From Lentisphaeria bacterium (GTDB lineage Bacteria; Verrucomicrobiota; Lentisphaeria; Victivallales; Victivallaceae): a DNA stretch of 62,230 nucleotides. The position numbers were made by a program, and so were the translations under genes. Under the pieces are notes generated by a model. The model was not told the DNA's origin. It saw only the letters and a list, made by a program, of their open reading frames with translations, and searched no databases. The DNA lies in assembly GCA_017450705.1 (NCBI GenBank), contig JAFSTC010000052.1:1-62230 (forward strand), in the 5' to 3' direction. This document shows positions 33,859-42,461 of this stretch, in pieces (the first letter of the stretch is position 1; each line of letters starts with the position of its first letter).

Positions 33859-35477
33859 TGGTCAGACGCTTTCTCATCTGCCTGCTTCTGCCCGGAAGTC
33901 TGCTGGTGATCCCCTTTCTGCTCCGTCCCGGGGCTGTCGGCGGACAGACATCCGGAGGCGCCGTCGACCGCCTTGTCATCATCTCCTCACACAACAAGGG
34001 CGTGAAGGACGAGTACGACCGGGCCTTCCGGAAATATTACCGGGAACACTTCGGCAGGGACGTCGTCCTCGATTTCCGCTCCCCCGGCGGGACGCGGGAC
34101 GTGGTGCGCTACATCGCCGACCGCTTCGAGTCGGAATTCCGCTTCTTCTGGGAGATGGATCCCGCCAACGGGCCGTGGACCGGGGAGATCGCCGCGGCCT
34201 TTGCCGATCCCTCCGTCGACCGGGATCCCAAAGCCTCTCCCGCCGCAAAACGGGCGCGAAAGGTGTTTCTCGACTCCGATGTGGGCATCGGCATCGACCT
34301 CATGGCGGGCGGCGGGACCTTCGAAATGATCCGTCACGCCTCCAAAGGCTTCGCCGTGGACGCCGGGGTGAGAAAGCGTCACCCGGAATACTTCCGGGCC
34401 TCCTCCATCCCCGAGTTCTTCGGCGGCGACAGGCTCTACGACGCGGACGGACGCTGGTACGGCGTCGTGCTCTCCACCTTCGGCATCTGCTGCAACGCGG
34501 ACCGGATTTCCGAGATGAAGAACAAAAACTTCCCCGCCGCGTGGCGGGATCTGGCCGATCCCCGGTTCTTCGATCTGCTCTCCGTGGCGGATCCCTCCAA
34601 GTCCGGCTCGGCGAACAAGTGTTTCGAGATCATCGTCCAGCAGTGCATGGCCGAGGCCGGGGATCCCGCCCGGGGCTGGGAAAACGGACTCAACCTCGTC
34701 AAGCGCATCTTCGGCAACGCCCGCAGCGTCACCGAGTCCGCAAGTCAGGTGGTGCTTGACGTGACGTGCGGCGACGCCGCCGCGGGCATGGCCATCGACA
34801 CCTACGCCCTCAGTCAGGCGGCCTGGACGCGCAAAGTGGAAGGCGAACGGCCCTCATTCCGTCCGGGGGGCGGTCCCCGGGTGCGCTACATCACCCCCCG
34901 GGGCGGGACCGCCGTCTCCGCCGATCCCATCCAGCTGCTGCGCGGCGCGCCCAACCGTCGCACGGCGGAGCGCTTCATCGACTTTCTGCTATCTCTGGAG
35001 GGGCAGAAGCTCCACTGCTTCAAGGTCGGCGTTTCCGGGGGCCCCGTCGTCAACCCCCTCAACCGCCCCGCCGTCCGCAAGGAGCTCTACCGGAGCGAAT
35101 ACGACGCGCTGCGCTTCGAGAAGGACTACGACCCCTACCGTTCCGGCTCGGATTTCGTCTACCGCTCGGCGTGGACCGGCAAATACTACGGTCTCCTGAG
35201 CCGCCTCATCAAGTGCATCATGCTCGAACCCTCGGAGGAGCTTCAGGCCGCCTGGCGTGCCGTCATCGCCGCGGGCGGTCCCGACAAGGTCCCGGAGGCC
35301 ATGGCCGCCTTCAACGCGCTGCCCTTCTCCTACGCCGAGGCCTCCGCGATGAACGCCCGCCTGCGCACGGGGCCCGGCAACTCCGCGCAGGACGTGGCCG
35401 CCCTCCTGCGGTCGTGGAGCGATTTCGCCCGTAAAAACTACATCAAGGCGGCGGAACTCGCCCGGAAAGGCAGGTGA
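33855..35477 (+). CDS. ABC transporter substrate-binding protein (ferric type, extended)
   Basis: 540 aa. Signal peptide (LICLLLPGSLLVIPFLL). Type 2 periplasmic-binding fold: LVIISSHNKGVKDEYDRAF, VVLDFRSPGGTRDVVRYIAD, WYGVVLSTFGICCNADRI, PSKSGSANKCFEIIV, AAGMAIDTYALSQ and VRYITPRGGTAVSADPIQLL. It resembles iron/2-aminoethylphosphonate-type binding proteins but is about 200 residues longer; the extra sequence lies before and after the core, including a C-terminal helical region (LRSWSDFARKNYIKAAELA). Ligand unknown. Overlaps both neighbours by 4 bp. Confidence 0.85.
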   Translation: MMVRRFLICLLLPGSLLVIPFLLRPGAVGGQTSGGAVDRLVIISSHNKGVKDEYDRAFRKYYREHFGRDVVLDFRSPGGTRDVVRYIADRFESEFRFFWEMDPANGPWTGEIAAAFADPSVDRDPKASPAAKRARKVFLDSDVGIGIDLMAGGGTFEMIRHASKGFAVDAGVRKRHPEYFRASSIPEFFGGDRLYDADGRWYGVVLSTFGICCNADRISEMKNKNFPAAWRDLADPRFFDLLSVADPSKSGSANKCFEIIVQQCMAEAGDPARGWENGLNLVKRIFGNARSVTESASQVVLDVTCGDAAAGMAIDTYALSQAAWTRKVEGERPSFRPGGGPRVRYITPRGGTAVSADPIQLLRGAPNRRTAERFIDFLLSLEGQKLHCFKVGVSGGPVVNPLNRPAVRKELYRSEYDALRFEKDYDPYRSGSDFVYRSAWTGKYYGLLSRLIKCIMLEPSEELQAAWRAVIAAGGPDKVPEAMAAFNALPFSYAEASAMNARLRTGPGNSAQDVAALLRSWSDFARKNYIKAAELARKGR

Positions 35478-37144
35478 TCATGCGCCGCACTTTTCAGTAT
35501 CTTTTCTTCTTCGCCGTCACGGCGTTCCTTGCCGTCTTCCTGCTGCTGCCGGTGTGGACCGTGATCGAGACCGGTTCCAAGCCGGGGCTGATCGCCGAGA
35601 TCTTCCGCAACCGGATCTATGTGGAGGGGCTTCTCAACAGCTTTGCCGTGGCTGTCGTCACCACCTCGGGGGTCTTCGTCATCTCCCTCGTCCTCGCGCT
35701 CATCTACGACCGGTTCGATTTTCCCGGCAAGGAGCTGTGCAACGTCCTGATGCTGGTCCCCATGATCCTGCCGCCCTTCGTCGGCGCGCTGGGTTTCCAG
35801 CAGCTCCTCGGCCACTACGGCGTGCTCAACACCCTGCTGGACGCCCTGGGCTTTGCCCGGATCGACTTCCTCGGCGGCCAGGGCAAGTTCTGGTCGGTGT
35901 GCGCGATCGAGATGCTCCATCTCTACCCCATCTTCTACTTGAATCTGGTGACCGCCCTCGGCAACATCGACCCGGCCCTCGACGAATCCGCCGCCAATCT
36001 GGGGGCGGGGCGTCTGCGGCGCTTTTTCCTCATCCGTCTGCCGCTGATGCGCCCGGGGATCCTCGCCGGCGGCAGCATCGTCCTCGTCTGGAGCTTCACC
36101 GAACTGGGGACGCCGCTCATGCTGGGCTACACCCGGGTGACCCCGGTCCAGATCCTCAACGGCCTGACCGAACTCGAGAGCAATCCTCTGCCCTACACGC
36201 TGGTCCTCATCATGCTCGCCGTTTCCTGCCTCATGTACCTTGTCAGCCGCATGGTTTTCGGCGGGCACGCCGCGACATCCGCAAAGGGCAGCATGGGCAG
36301 TTCCGCGAAGAAGCTCCGCTCGTGGAAGCGCTTTGCCGCCATCGGAGCGTTCCTCGCCGTGACCTGCGCCGCGGCGACGCCCCACGTCATGCTGGTGCTG
36401 TGCGCCTTTTCCAGACGCTTTTACAACACGCTCCTGCCCCGGGGCTTCACGCTGGATTATTTCGACAGCGCCCTCTCCACCGCGCTGGTGCTCCCGTCGA
36501 TCATGAACAGTCTGCGCTACTCCGTGCTGGCCATGGTGATCGCCTCCGCCGCGGGGATCCTCATCGCGCTGGCCTCCTGCCGCTGGCGTCTCAAGGGGGC
36601 TGTCGCCGCCGATCTGCTGGCCATGCTGCCGCTGGCCGTTCCCGGGGTGGTCATCGCCTTCGGATTTTTGAGCATGTCGGTCAAATACGCCTGGGCCCAC
36701 GCATTTTTCAACCCGGTTGAGAATCCCCTCTGGCTGCTGGCAACGGCCTACGCGGTGCGGCGCATCCCCTATGTGGTGCGGGCGGTCACCTCCGGACTGG
36801 AGCAGACGCCCGAGGAACTGGAGAACGCCGCCCGGAACTTCGGCGCGGGGCCTCTCCGCGTGCTGGCCAAAGTCACGCTGCCGCTGATCGCGGCCAACAT
36901 CCTCGTAGGGGGATTGTTCGCCTTCAGCTTCTCCATGCTGGAGGTCTCGGACTCTCTCATCCTCGCCCAGAAAGCCCGGTTTTATCCCATCACCCGGGCG
37001 TTGTACGAATTGTCCCAGATCCTGGGGTCCGGTCCCGGGATCGCCTGCGCCTTCGGCGTGTGGGCGATGTTCTTCCTCGCGGCGACGCTGGCCGCCGCCG
37101 GGATCATGCTGGGAAGAAAGATCGGTTCCATCTTCAAGTTCTGA
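35474..37144 (+). CDS. ABC transporter permease (FbpB type, two membrane domains)
   Basis: 556 aa with about twelve membrane segments in two halves, each carrying an EAA-type loop for ATPase contact (LDESAANLGAGRLRRFFLIRLPLMRPGILAG and PEELENAARNFGAGPLRVLAKVTLPLI, quoted in parts). This duplicated layout is typical of ferric iron importers of the FbpB/SfuB type. GTG 35474 overlaps the preceding stop; ATG 35480 is an alternative. It closes the three-gene importer; the GDSL hydrolase follows 14 bp later with its own GGAGG site. Confidence 0.9.
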   Translation: MIMRRTFQYLFFFAVTAFLAVFLLLPVWTVIETGSKPGLIAEIFRNRIYVEGLLNSFAVAVVTTSGVFVISLVLALIYDRFDFPGKELCNVLMLVPMILPPFVGALGFQQLLGHYGVLNTLLDALGFARIDFLGGQGKFWSVCAIEMLHLYPIFYLNLVTALGNIDPALDESAANLGAGRLRRFFLIRLPLMRPGILAGGSIVLVWSFTELGTPLMLGYTRVTPVQILNGLTELESNPLPYTLVLIMLAVSCLMYLVSRMVFGGHAATSAKGSMGSSAKKLRSWKRFAAIGAFLAVTCAAATPHVMLVLCAFSRRFYNTLLPRGFTLDYFDSALSTALVLPSIMNSLRYSVLAMVIASAAGILIALASCRWRLKGAVAADLLAMLPLAVPGVVIAFGFLSMSVKYAWAHAFFNPVENPLWLLATAYAVRRIPYVVRAVTSGLEQTPEELENAARNFGAGPLRVLAKVTLPLIAANILVGGLFAFSFSMLEVSDSLILAQKARFYPITRALYELSQILGSGPGIACAFGVWAMFFLAATLAAAGIMLGRKIGSIFKF

Positions 37145-37158
37145 CGGAGGCTCTTTAC

Positions 37159-37824
37159 ATGAAATGGACAGCTTTTTTTGCCCTGCTTTTCGGGGCGGCG
37201 GGCGTCTTCGGGGGCGACATCGTGATCGTCTGCTTCGGCGACAGCCTGACGGCCTGCGGGGGGCGGAACGGCCGCTACTCCGACTGGCTCGCCAAGGCGC
37301 TGCCCGAATGCCGGTTCGTCAACCGGGGGAAGGGGGGCGATACCCTCGGCGGAGGATTGGGCCGGCTGGAAACCGCCGTGCTGAGCCTGAAGCCCGACAT
37401 CGTCGTCCTCGAGCTTGGCCCCAACGATTACTGGCGCAGAAAAAGATCCCTCGCCGAGCTGAAGCGGGACTATGAAAGCATCGTTTCCCGGTGCCGCGCG
37501 GCCGGGGCCGATCTTCTGATCGTCAGCTGTTTCGGCAACGACAAGGTCCCCGAGGGGGAGGAAATCGATTTCACGCGTCCCGGGATCCCTCTCGCTCATT
37601 ACGCCGCCGGGCTGGCGCAGATCGAGCGGGAACTGGTGAAAAAATACCGTTGTGCCTACGTCCCCGATCTCCAGTGCGATATCACGCCCAAGGGGCGCAA
37701 GGATCTCTGGAGCGACAAAAACCACCCCAACGCGGAGGGGAACAGGATCGTCGCCGATACCATTCTGCCGGAACTGCGCCGCCTGCTGACGGCGCGGACC
37801 GGCCGGAAGAAAGACGCTATTTGA
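37159..37824 (+). CDS. Secreted GDSL/SGNH hydrolase
   Basis: 221 aa from ATG 37159 (GGAGG 8 bp upstream). Signal peptide (FFALLFGAAGVFGG). The four SGNH blocks are present: VCFGDSLTACGG (Ser), GKGGDTLGG (Gly), ELGPNDYW (Asn) and SDKNHPNAEG (Asp and His). A lipase/esterase-like enzyme, probably removing acyl groups from sugars. It follows the importer genes, but a role in uptake is not evident. It ends in an 8-bp overlap with the convergent sialate O-acetylesterase-like gene. Confidence 0.87.
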   Translation: MKWTAFFALLFGAAGVFGGDIVIVCFGDSLTACGGRNGRYSDWLAKALPECRFVNRGKGGDTLGGGLGRLETAVLSLKPDIVVLELGPNDYWRRKRSLAELKRDYESIVSRCRAAGADLLIVSCFGNDKVPEGEEIDFTRPGIPLAHYAAGLAQIERELVKKYRCAYVPDLQCDITPKGRKDLWSDKNHPNAEGNRIVADTILPELRRLLTARTGRKKDAI

Positions 37825-39853
37825 CCAGACTGTACTTCACCGCGTCGGACCGGAAGGGGTAGGCGGGGAGGTTGTCGGCGCTCTGCAGATTGCAGTCGCC
37901 CCGGTACTGGATATATGCGTAGCGGACGAATTTCGGCTCCTTGATCTTTTTGGAGCTCACCACGACGGTCTTGCCGTCGATCTTGGCATCCGCCCAGACG
38001 AACTTCTTGTCCGCTCCCGCGATGGCGAAGGCGCCGGGCTTCTTGCCGTCTTTCGTCTTGAGCGGTGCCGTCACGTTCGTGAAGAAGACGCGGATCTTCG
38101 ACCCCTCGACCTGCGCCCGGTCGAAGATGGGGCCCTGCGAGGCGATTTTTTCGCCGTAAACCATGCGCCGGGCTTCGAGGGAAAGCCGGTATCCCACCGT
38201 CTGCTTGTCGGGCGGGTGGATCGTCACGGGATCGCCTATGTCGATGGTGCAGATGACGCCCACCCGGTCGATGTCCAGCAGCCGCATCTGGATGTCGCGG
38301 GTCAGCGCGGCGCGGACCTCCCGGGGCGGATTTTTTTCCCAGTTGACGTCGCCCCAGGCGGAGAGCTGGACGACGAGGAAGGGCAGTTCGGGATCTCTCC
38401 ACTTGGCCCGCCAGTCGGCGATCAGCGCCCTGTGCTGGGGCAGATAATGGAGATCCCCCGCGTTGGCGCATCCCTGATACCAGATGATCCCCTTGATCGG
38501 GAGTTTCGTCCAGCTGTCCACCATGGCGTTGTAGAGATTGCAGGGGAACTGGTTGTTCATGAAGGGGAGAACGTGGTTCTCCGGCAGGATCGCCCCGTCC
38601 TTCCCCGAGGTCAGGGTGGACTCGGTGCAGTCCTTCCACGGGAGCGTGAGAGACTTCTTCCTGCCGTCGTAAAGGCAGATGTAGCGGCGCAAGTCGTTCA
38701 CCCGCTGGAGGTCCTTGGGATAGCAGTAGAAAGCCCGGATGGCCAGCACGTTTTCTCCCGTCTGTTCGAAAGCCTCCGGAGGGAGCACGATGCTGAGTTT
38801 GAGTTCCGGATCCAGCGCGCCCGCGCCGACATTGCGGATCTCTTTGCCGTTGAGCCAGACCGTGAATCCCCGGGCGATGGGGACGTTGCTCGAGTAGATC
38901 CGCAGTTTTTTGCCCCGGGCATTCTCCGGCAGGGTGAAACGGCTGCGGAACCAGCGAATCTCCGCGCCTTTGATCGAGCGGAGCGAGGCCGGCTTCCACG
39001 CGCCGTCGTCGAAATCCGCTTTGGCATAGACGGCGCAGGAAGCCTTTTCGGCGGCCCGCAGGGACTCCATTTTCCGCATGAAGACGGGCATTTCCTCCCC
39101 GTAGCGCTTTTCGCTGCGGGCGACGGCCTCCTTTTCCTGCGCGGGGGTCATGGTGTATTTGTTGATCTGCCCCAGTTCCTTCGTGAGATCGGCGGCTTCA
39201 TACCCTTCGCGGGAGATCCAGCCTTCGATCCGGGTCCCGCCCCAGGCGGCGCAGATGATGCCGACGGGGATATCCAGAGATTTGTGCAGTTCCCGTGCGA
39301 AATAATAGGCCACCGCGCTGTAGGAACTTGCCGTCGCGGGGGAGCACACCGTCCACGTCTTCTCGGCCATCCGCGCCGGCAGAAGCGCGCCGTGGGAGAC
39401 GCACTGGACTTGTTTCGCGCTGCGGATCAGGGGGTAGTTGGCCGCGGCGGTCTCCCGTTCGCTGTCCTTCGCCGTGCTGCCGAGGATGAATTTCCGCCCG
39501 ACGGTGAGGGACATGTTCGACTGCCCCGAACAGAACCAGACGTCGCCGATCAGGAGGTTTTTGAGAACGATCTGCTTTTTGCCGTCATCGAACTTCGCCT
39601 CGAGGGGTTCTTTGTCCGCTTTCATGGCGGGGAACTCGACGCGCCACGTCCCTTCCGAGGTGACCGTCGCGGCGGCGCGTTTTCCCGCGAATTCCGCCTG
39701 AACGGTCGTGCCCCTGTCCCCCGTGCCGAAAAAAGCGATGGGCTTTTCCCGCTGAAGGACCATGTTGGAACTGAACACCGGATCCGTCTGGAACGCCGCC
39801 GCAAGACGCGCCGCCGCAAGAAGTCCGGCAAAAACGAGAAGCTTTCTGTTCAT
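37817..39853 (-). CDS. Secreted sialate O-acetylesterase-like protein
   Basis: 678 aa from ATG 39853 (GGAGA 7 bp upstream); the open frame continues upstream through the promoter. Signal peptide (LLVFAGLLAAARLAAA). SASA/SGNH features: SSNMVLQREKPIAFFGT, IGDVWFCSGQSNMSLTVG (nucleophile Ser), PVGIICAAWGGTRIEGWI, a jelly-roll insert at about 290-400, KGIIWYQGCANAG and VICTIDIGDPVTIHPPDKQT (Asp/His). Removes O-acetyl groups from sialic or other acidic sugars, a typical step in host mucin glycan use. It has its own promoter at 39896-39924. Confidence 0.88.
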   Translation of the reverse strand: MNRKLLVFAGLLAAARLAAAFQTDPVFSSNMVLQREKPIAFFGTGDRGTTVQAEFAGKRAAATVTSEGTWRVEFPAMKADKEPLEAKFDDGKKQIVLKNLLIGDVWFCSGQSNMSLTVGRKFILGSTAKDSERETAAANYPLIRSAKQVQCVSHGALLPARMAEKTWTVCSPATASSYSAVAYYFARELHKSLDIPVGIICAAWGGTRIEGWISREGYEAADLTKELGQINKYTMTPAQEKEAVARSEKRYGEEMPVFMRKMESLRAAEKASCAVYAKADFDDGAWKPASLRSIKGAEIRWFRSRFTLPENARGKKLRIYSSNVPIARGFTVWLNGKEIRNVGAGALDPELKLSIVLPPEAFEQTGENVLAIRAFYCYPKDLQRVNDLRRYICLYDGRKKSLTLPWKDCTESTLTSGKDGAILPENHVLPFMNNQFPCNLYNAMVDSWTKLPIKGIIWYQGCANAGDLHYLPQHRALIADWRAKWRDPELPFLVVQLSAWGDVNWEKNPPREVRAALTRDIQMRLLDIDRVGVICTIDIGDPVTIHPPDKQTVGYRLSLEARRMVYGEKIASQGPIFDRAQVEGSKIRVFFTNVTAPLKTKDGKKPGAFAIAGADKKFVWADAKIDGKTVVVSSKKIKEPKFVRYAYIQYRGDCNLQSADNLPAYPFRSDAVKYSLVK

Positions 39854-39895
39854 TTTATCTCTCCGTATTTTGAAGACCGTGAAGATCCGCCGTCT

Positions 39896-39924
39896 ACTAT
39901 ATCCCTTGCGACGGGGATTTTCAA
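39896..39924 (-). promoter_or_regulatory. Promoter of sialate O-acetylesterase-like gene
   Basis: On minus TTGAAA (39924-39919), 17 bp, TATAGT (39901-39896); the leader to ATG 39853 is about 36 nt. Confidence 0.65.
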
Positions 39925-39983
39925 GCGGCATATGTCGGACAAAACGCAAAATAACCGGGCCGGGGGAGAAAAGCGCGCGCGGG

Positions 39984-40000
39984 GTTCTCCACGGGAGAGC
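39984..40000 (-). terminator. Possible thrC terminator
   Basis: A 7-bp stem (39984-39990 with 39994-40000, loop ACG, one G-T pair) lies 11 bp after the thrC stop. It is followed on minus by a GC-rich tract and then TTTT. Weak as an intrinsic terminator. Confidence 0.35.
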
Positions 40001-40010
40001 TGCGCGGCGC

Positions 40011-41498
40011 CTACGCGAAGAGTTTTCCCGCGATGAAGTCCGCCATGGCGGTTTTTTCGACGCAGTCCCGGTGCAGGACGGGCCGGGTGTTCAGGTCCGC
40101 CAGCGGTTTCGGGATCGGCGTTCCTGTGACTTGCGAAAGTTTCCGGATGATCTCGAACCCGTCCTCGGGAACGGGGCCGTCGTCCACGGCGGGCAGCACC
40201 GCTGGAGCGAATTTGTACGCCGACGCCGTCGAGGCGATGACGCACGGCGCTGTGTCGCCGGTCGCTTTGCGGTACTGGGAAAGCACGTCCACCGCCACGG
40301 CGGTGTGGGTGTCGCAGAGCATTTTCCGCTCACTGAAAAGACGCTTGATCGCCTCCGCCGCCCGGACGTCGTCGCAGAAACCGCCCCAGAAATCAGCTTG
40401 GAGCCGCTTCAGATGTTCCCCCGTGATCTCGTAGCGGCCCCTGGATCTGAGATCCGCCATCAGGCGGGCCACCGCCGCGCCGTCGCCGTCGTGGAGATGA
40501 TAGAGCATCCGCTCGAGATTGGAGGAGATGAGGATATCCATGGAGGGACTGGTGGTGAGATAAAACTCCCGGTTGCGGTCGTAGACGCCCGTACGGATGA
40601 AGTCCGTCAGGATGCGGTTGCGGTTGGAGGCGCAGATGAATCTGCCCACGGGCAGACCCATCTTCTTCGCATACACCGCGGCGAGGATGTTGCCGAAGTT
40701 GCCCGTGGGGACGGCGACGTTGAATTTTTCTCCCCGCTTGAGCCGTCCCGTCTTCACCAGATCGCACCAGGCGGAGACGTAGTAGACGATCTGCGGGACC
40801 AGCCGTCCGAAGTTGATGGAGTTGGCCGACGAGAAGACCAGTCCCCGGGCGGCCGCCTTCTTGGCCATTTCGGGATCGGAGAAGACGGCTTTCACGCCCG
40901 TCTGAGCGTCGTCGAAATTGCCTTTGATGGCGCAGACGCAGACGTTGTTCCCCCTCTGGGTCGTCATCTGGAGTTTCTGGATGGCGCTCACGCCGTTTTC
41001 GGGGTAGAAGACGATGATCCTGACGCCGGGCACGTCGGCGAAGCCCTCCAGCGCGGCCTTGCCCGTGTCCCCCGAGGTCGCCACGAGGATGACGATCTCC
41101 TTGCCGGGCATGGTGCGCCGGGCGGCTCTCGTCAGCAGATGGGGCAGCAGCTGGAGCGCCAGGTCTTTGAAGGCGCATGTGGGGCCGTGCCACAGGTCCA
41201 GCAGAAAAGTCCCGCCGTCGATCTCCCGCAGGGGCGCGGGGTCGTCGTTGTCGAAGGTGCCCAGATAGGCGCCGTCCACACAGGCGCGCAGTTCATCCTG
41301 CGGAAAATCCGTGAGGTACTTTTCGAGGATCGTTCCGGCCCGGCCGCGGTAGTCCGCGCCGATGAGGCCCTCGAAATCGTTTTCGGAGAGCTGCGGGAAG
41401 GATTCGGGGACGAAGAGCCCGCCGTCATCCGCAATGCCCTGCGTGATCGCAAGGGAAGCGCTCACGCTGTAGGGACTTCTTGTTCCTGTGTAGTTCAT
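40011..41498 (-). CDS. thrC: Threonine synthase
   Basis: 495 aa; AGGAGG precedes ATG 41498. N-terminal MNYTGTRSPYSVSASLAITQ and GGLFVPESFP, the PLP-lysine motif WHGPTCAFKDLALQLLP, LVATSGDTGKAALEGF, SSANSINFGRLVPQIVYY and VPTGNFGNILAAVYAKKMGL. Length and motifs match the bacterial/fungal class of threonine synthase, which converts O-phosphohomoserine to threonine with PLP. The upstream gene, 21 bp away, is a pyridoxal kinase, which would supply the cofactor. Confidence 0.95.
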   Translation of the reverse strand: MNYTGTRSPYSVSASLAITQGIADDGGLFVPESFPQLSENDFEGLIGADYRGRAGTILEKYLTDFPQDELRACVDGAYLGTFDNDDPAPLREIDGGTFLLDLWHGPTCAFKDLALQLLPHLLTRAARRTMPGKEIVILVATSGDTGKAALEGFADVPGVRIIVFYPENGVSAIQKLQMTTQRGNNVCVCAIKGNFDDAQTGVKAVFSDPEMAKKAAARGLVFSSANSINFGRLVPQIVYYVSAWCDLVKTGRLKRGEKFNVAVPTGNFGNILAAVYAKKMGLPVGRFICASNRNRILTDFIRTGVYDRNREFYLTTSPSMDILISSNLERMLYHLHDGDGAAVARLMADLRSRGRYEITGEHLKRLQADFWGGFCDDVRAAEAIKRLFSERKMLCDTHTAVAVDVLSQYRKATGDTAPCVIASTASAYKFAPAVLPAVDDGPVPEDGFEIIRKLSQVTGTPIPKPLADLNTRPVLHRDCVEKTAMADFIAGKLFA

Positions 41499-41519
41499 TT
41501 TCGGAAACCTCCTGTCCGA

Positions 41520-42359
41520 TCAGATCTTTCCCAGTTTTTTCAGCAGCAGCGGGATCGCCGACTCGAAATCCACCCCGTACCAGTTGTGGTCGGGATGGAC
41601 GATGGTGAGCCGGATGGACTCCACCGTGTAGTCCACGGCCGTCTCCATGGCCTGCGGCAGGGGCTGGCCCGACATGAGCGCGGCGAAGAGGGCGCTGGAA
41701 AACACGTCGCCCGTGCCGTGGAAGGAAACGGGCAGATGTTCCCGGAAAAAGGTGGTGTACTCCTGCGTTTCCGCATCGTAGGAGGCGACGCCGCAGCGGC
41801 CCTTCTCGAAGGAGACGCCGGTGAGGACGGCGGTCCGGCACCCCAGACCGCAGAGACGCTTGAGAAGTTCGCGGACGAATTTCTCGCTATAGGCTTCCCC
41901 TGGATAGTCCAGATTCAGCATGAAGGCCGCCTCGGTCATGTTGGGATCGATGATGTCCGCCTTTTTGCAGAGTTTCCCCATGCGCAGGGCGAAGGCGCGG
42001 TCGAAGCCCGCGTAAAGCCGGCCGTTGTCCCCCATGGCCGGATCCACGAACCGCAGGACGCCTTCACGATGGAAATCCGTGAAGATCCCTTCGGCCAGTT
42101 CTATCTGCCGGACCGTGCCCAGATACCCCGACGAAATGCCGTCGAAGGTGATTTTCTGCCGTTTCCAGTGATCGACGATCTCTTGCGCATCGTCGGTCAG
42201 ATCGCGGAACGTGAATCCCTCGAACGCGGTGTGCGTCGAGAGGACGGTCGTCGGCAGGATGGCCGTTTCGATGCCCGCGGCCGAAATGACCGGCAGCGCG
42301 ACGGTGAGCGAACACTTGCCGACACAGGAGATATCCTGGATCGAAAGGACCCTTTTCAT
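41520..42359 (-). CDS. Pyridoxal/pyridoxine kinase
   Basis: 279 aa from ATG 42359; the open frame extends further but the PfkB-like fold starts here. Features: VLSIQDISCVGKCSLTVALP, TAILPTTVLSTHTAFEGFTF, ISSGYLGTVRQIELA, VDPAMGDNGRLYAGF, DIIDPNMTEAAFML and the anion-hole motif FHGTGDVFSSALFAAL. Phosphorylates B6 vitamers to make PLP. Closest in style to the PdxY/PdxK ribokinase-like group found with threonine and cysteine genes in Firmicutes. Likely cotranscribed with thrC. Confidence 0.88.
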   Translation of the reverse strand: MKRVLSIQDISCVGKCSLTVALPVISAAGIETAILPTTVLSTHTAFEGFTFRDLTDDAQEIVDHWKRQKITFDGISSGYLGTVRQIELAEGIFTDFHREGVLRFVDPAMGDNGRLYAGFDRAFALRMGKLCKKADIIDPNMTEAAFMLNLDYPGEAYSEKFVRELLKRLCGLGCRTAVLTGVSFEKGRCGVASYDAETQEYTTFFREHLPVSFHGTGDVFSSALFAALMSGQPLPQAMETAVDYTVESIRLTIVHPDHNWYGVDFESAIPLLLKKLGKI

Positions 42360-42399
42360 CGGTGATGCTTCTTTCTTTTCTTTCCCGTTCGGATTCGAA

Positions 42400-42453
42400 A
42401 GGCCCCGTCCCTTCCGGGGCGGGGCCTGCCCGGACGTTCCGGCGAGCCGGAAC
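42400..42453 (-). terminator. Double-hairpin terminator after acyl-CoA synthetase fusion gene
   Basis: Two perfect 8-bp stems follow the stop at 42462: 42436-42443 with 42446-42453 (GTTCCGGC/GCCGGAAC), then 42400-42407 with 42420-42427 (AGGCCCCG/CGGGGCCT) followed on minus by TTTCG. They separate this gene from the pyridoxal kinase gene. Confidence 0.6.
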
Positions 42454-42461
42454 ATCCTTCG

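Noticed and set aside
39931-39958. ACAAAACGCAAA and AAAATAACCGG near the acetylesterase promoter as a fourth AraC operator
   Set aside because: Only one CGG ending, wrong spacing, and not adjacent to the -35 box.
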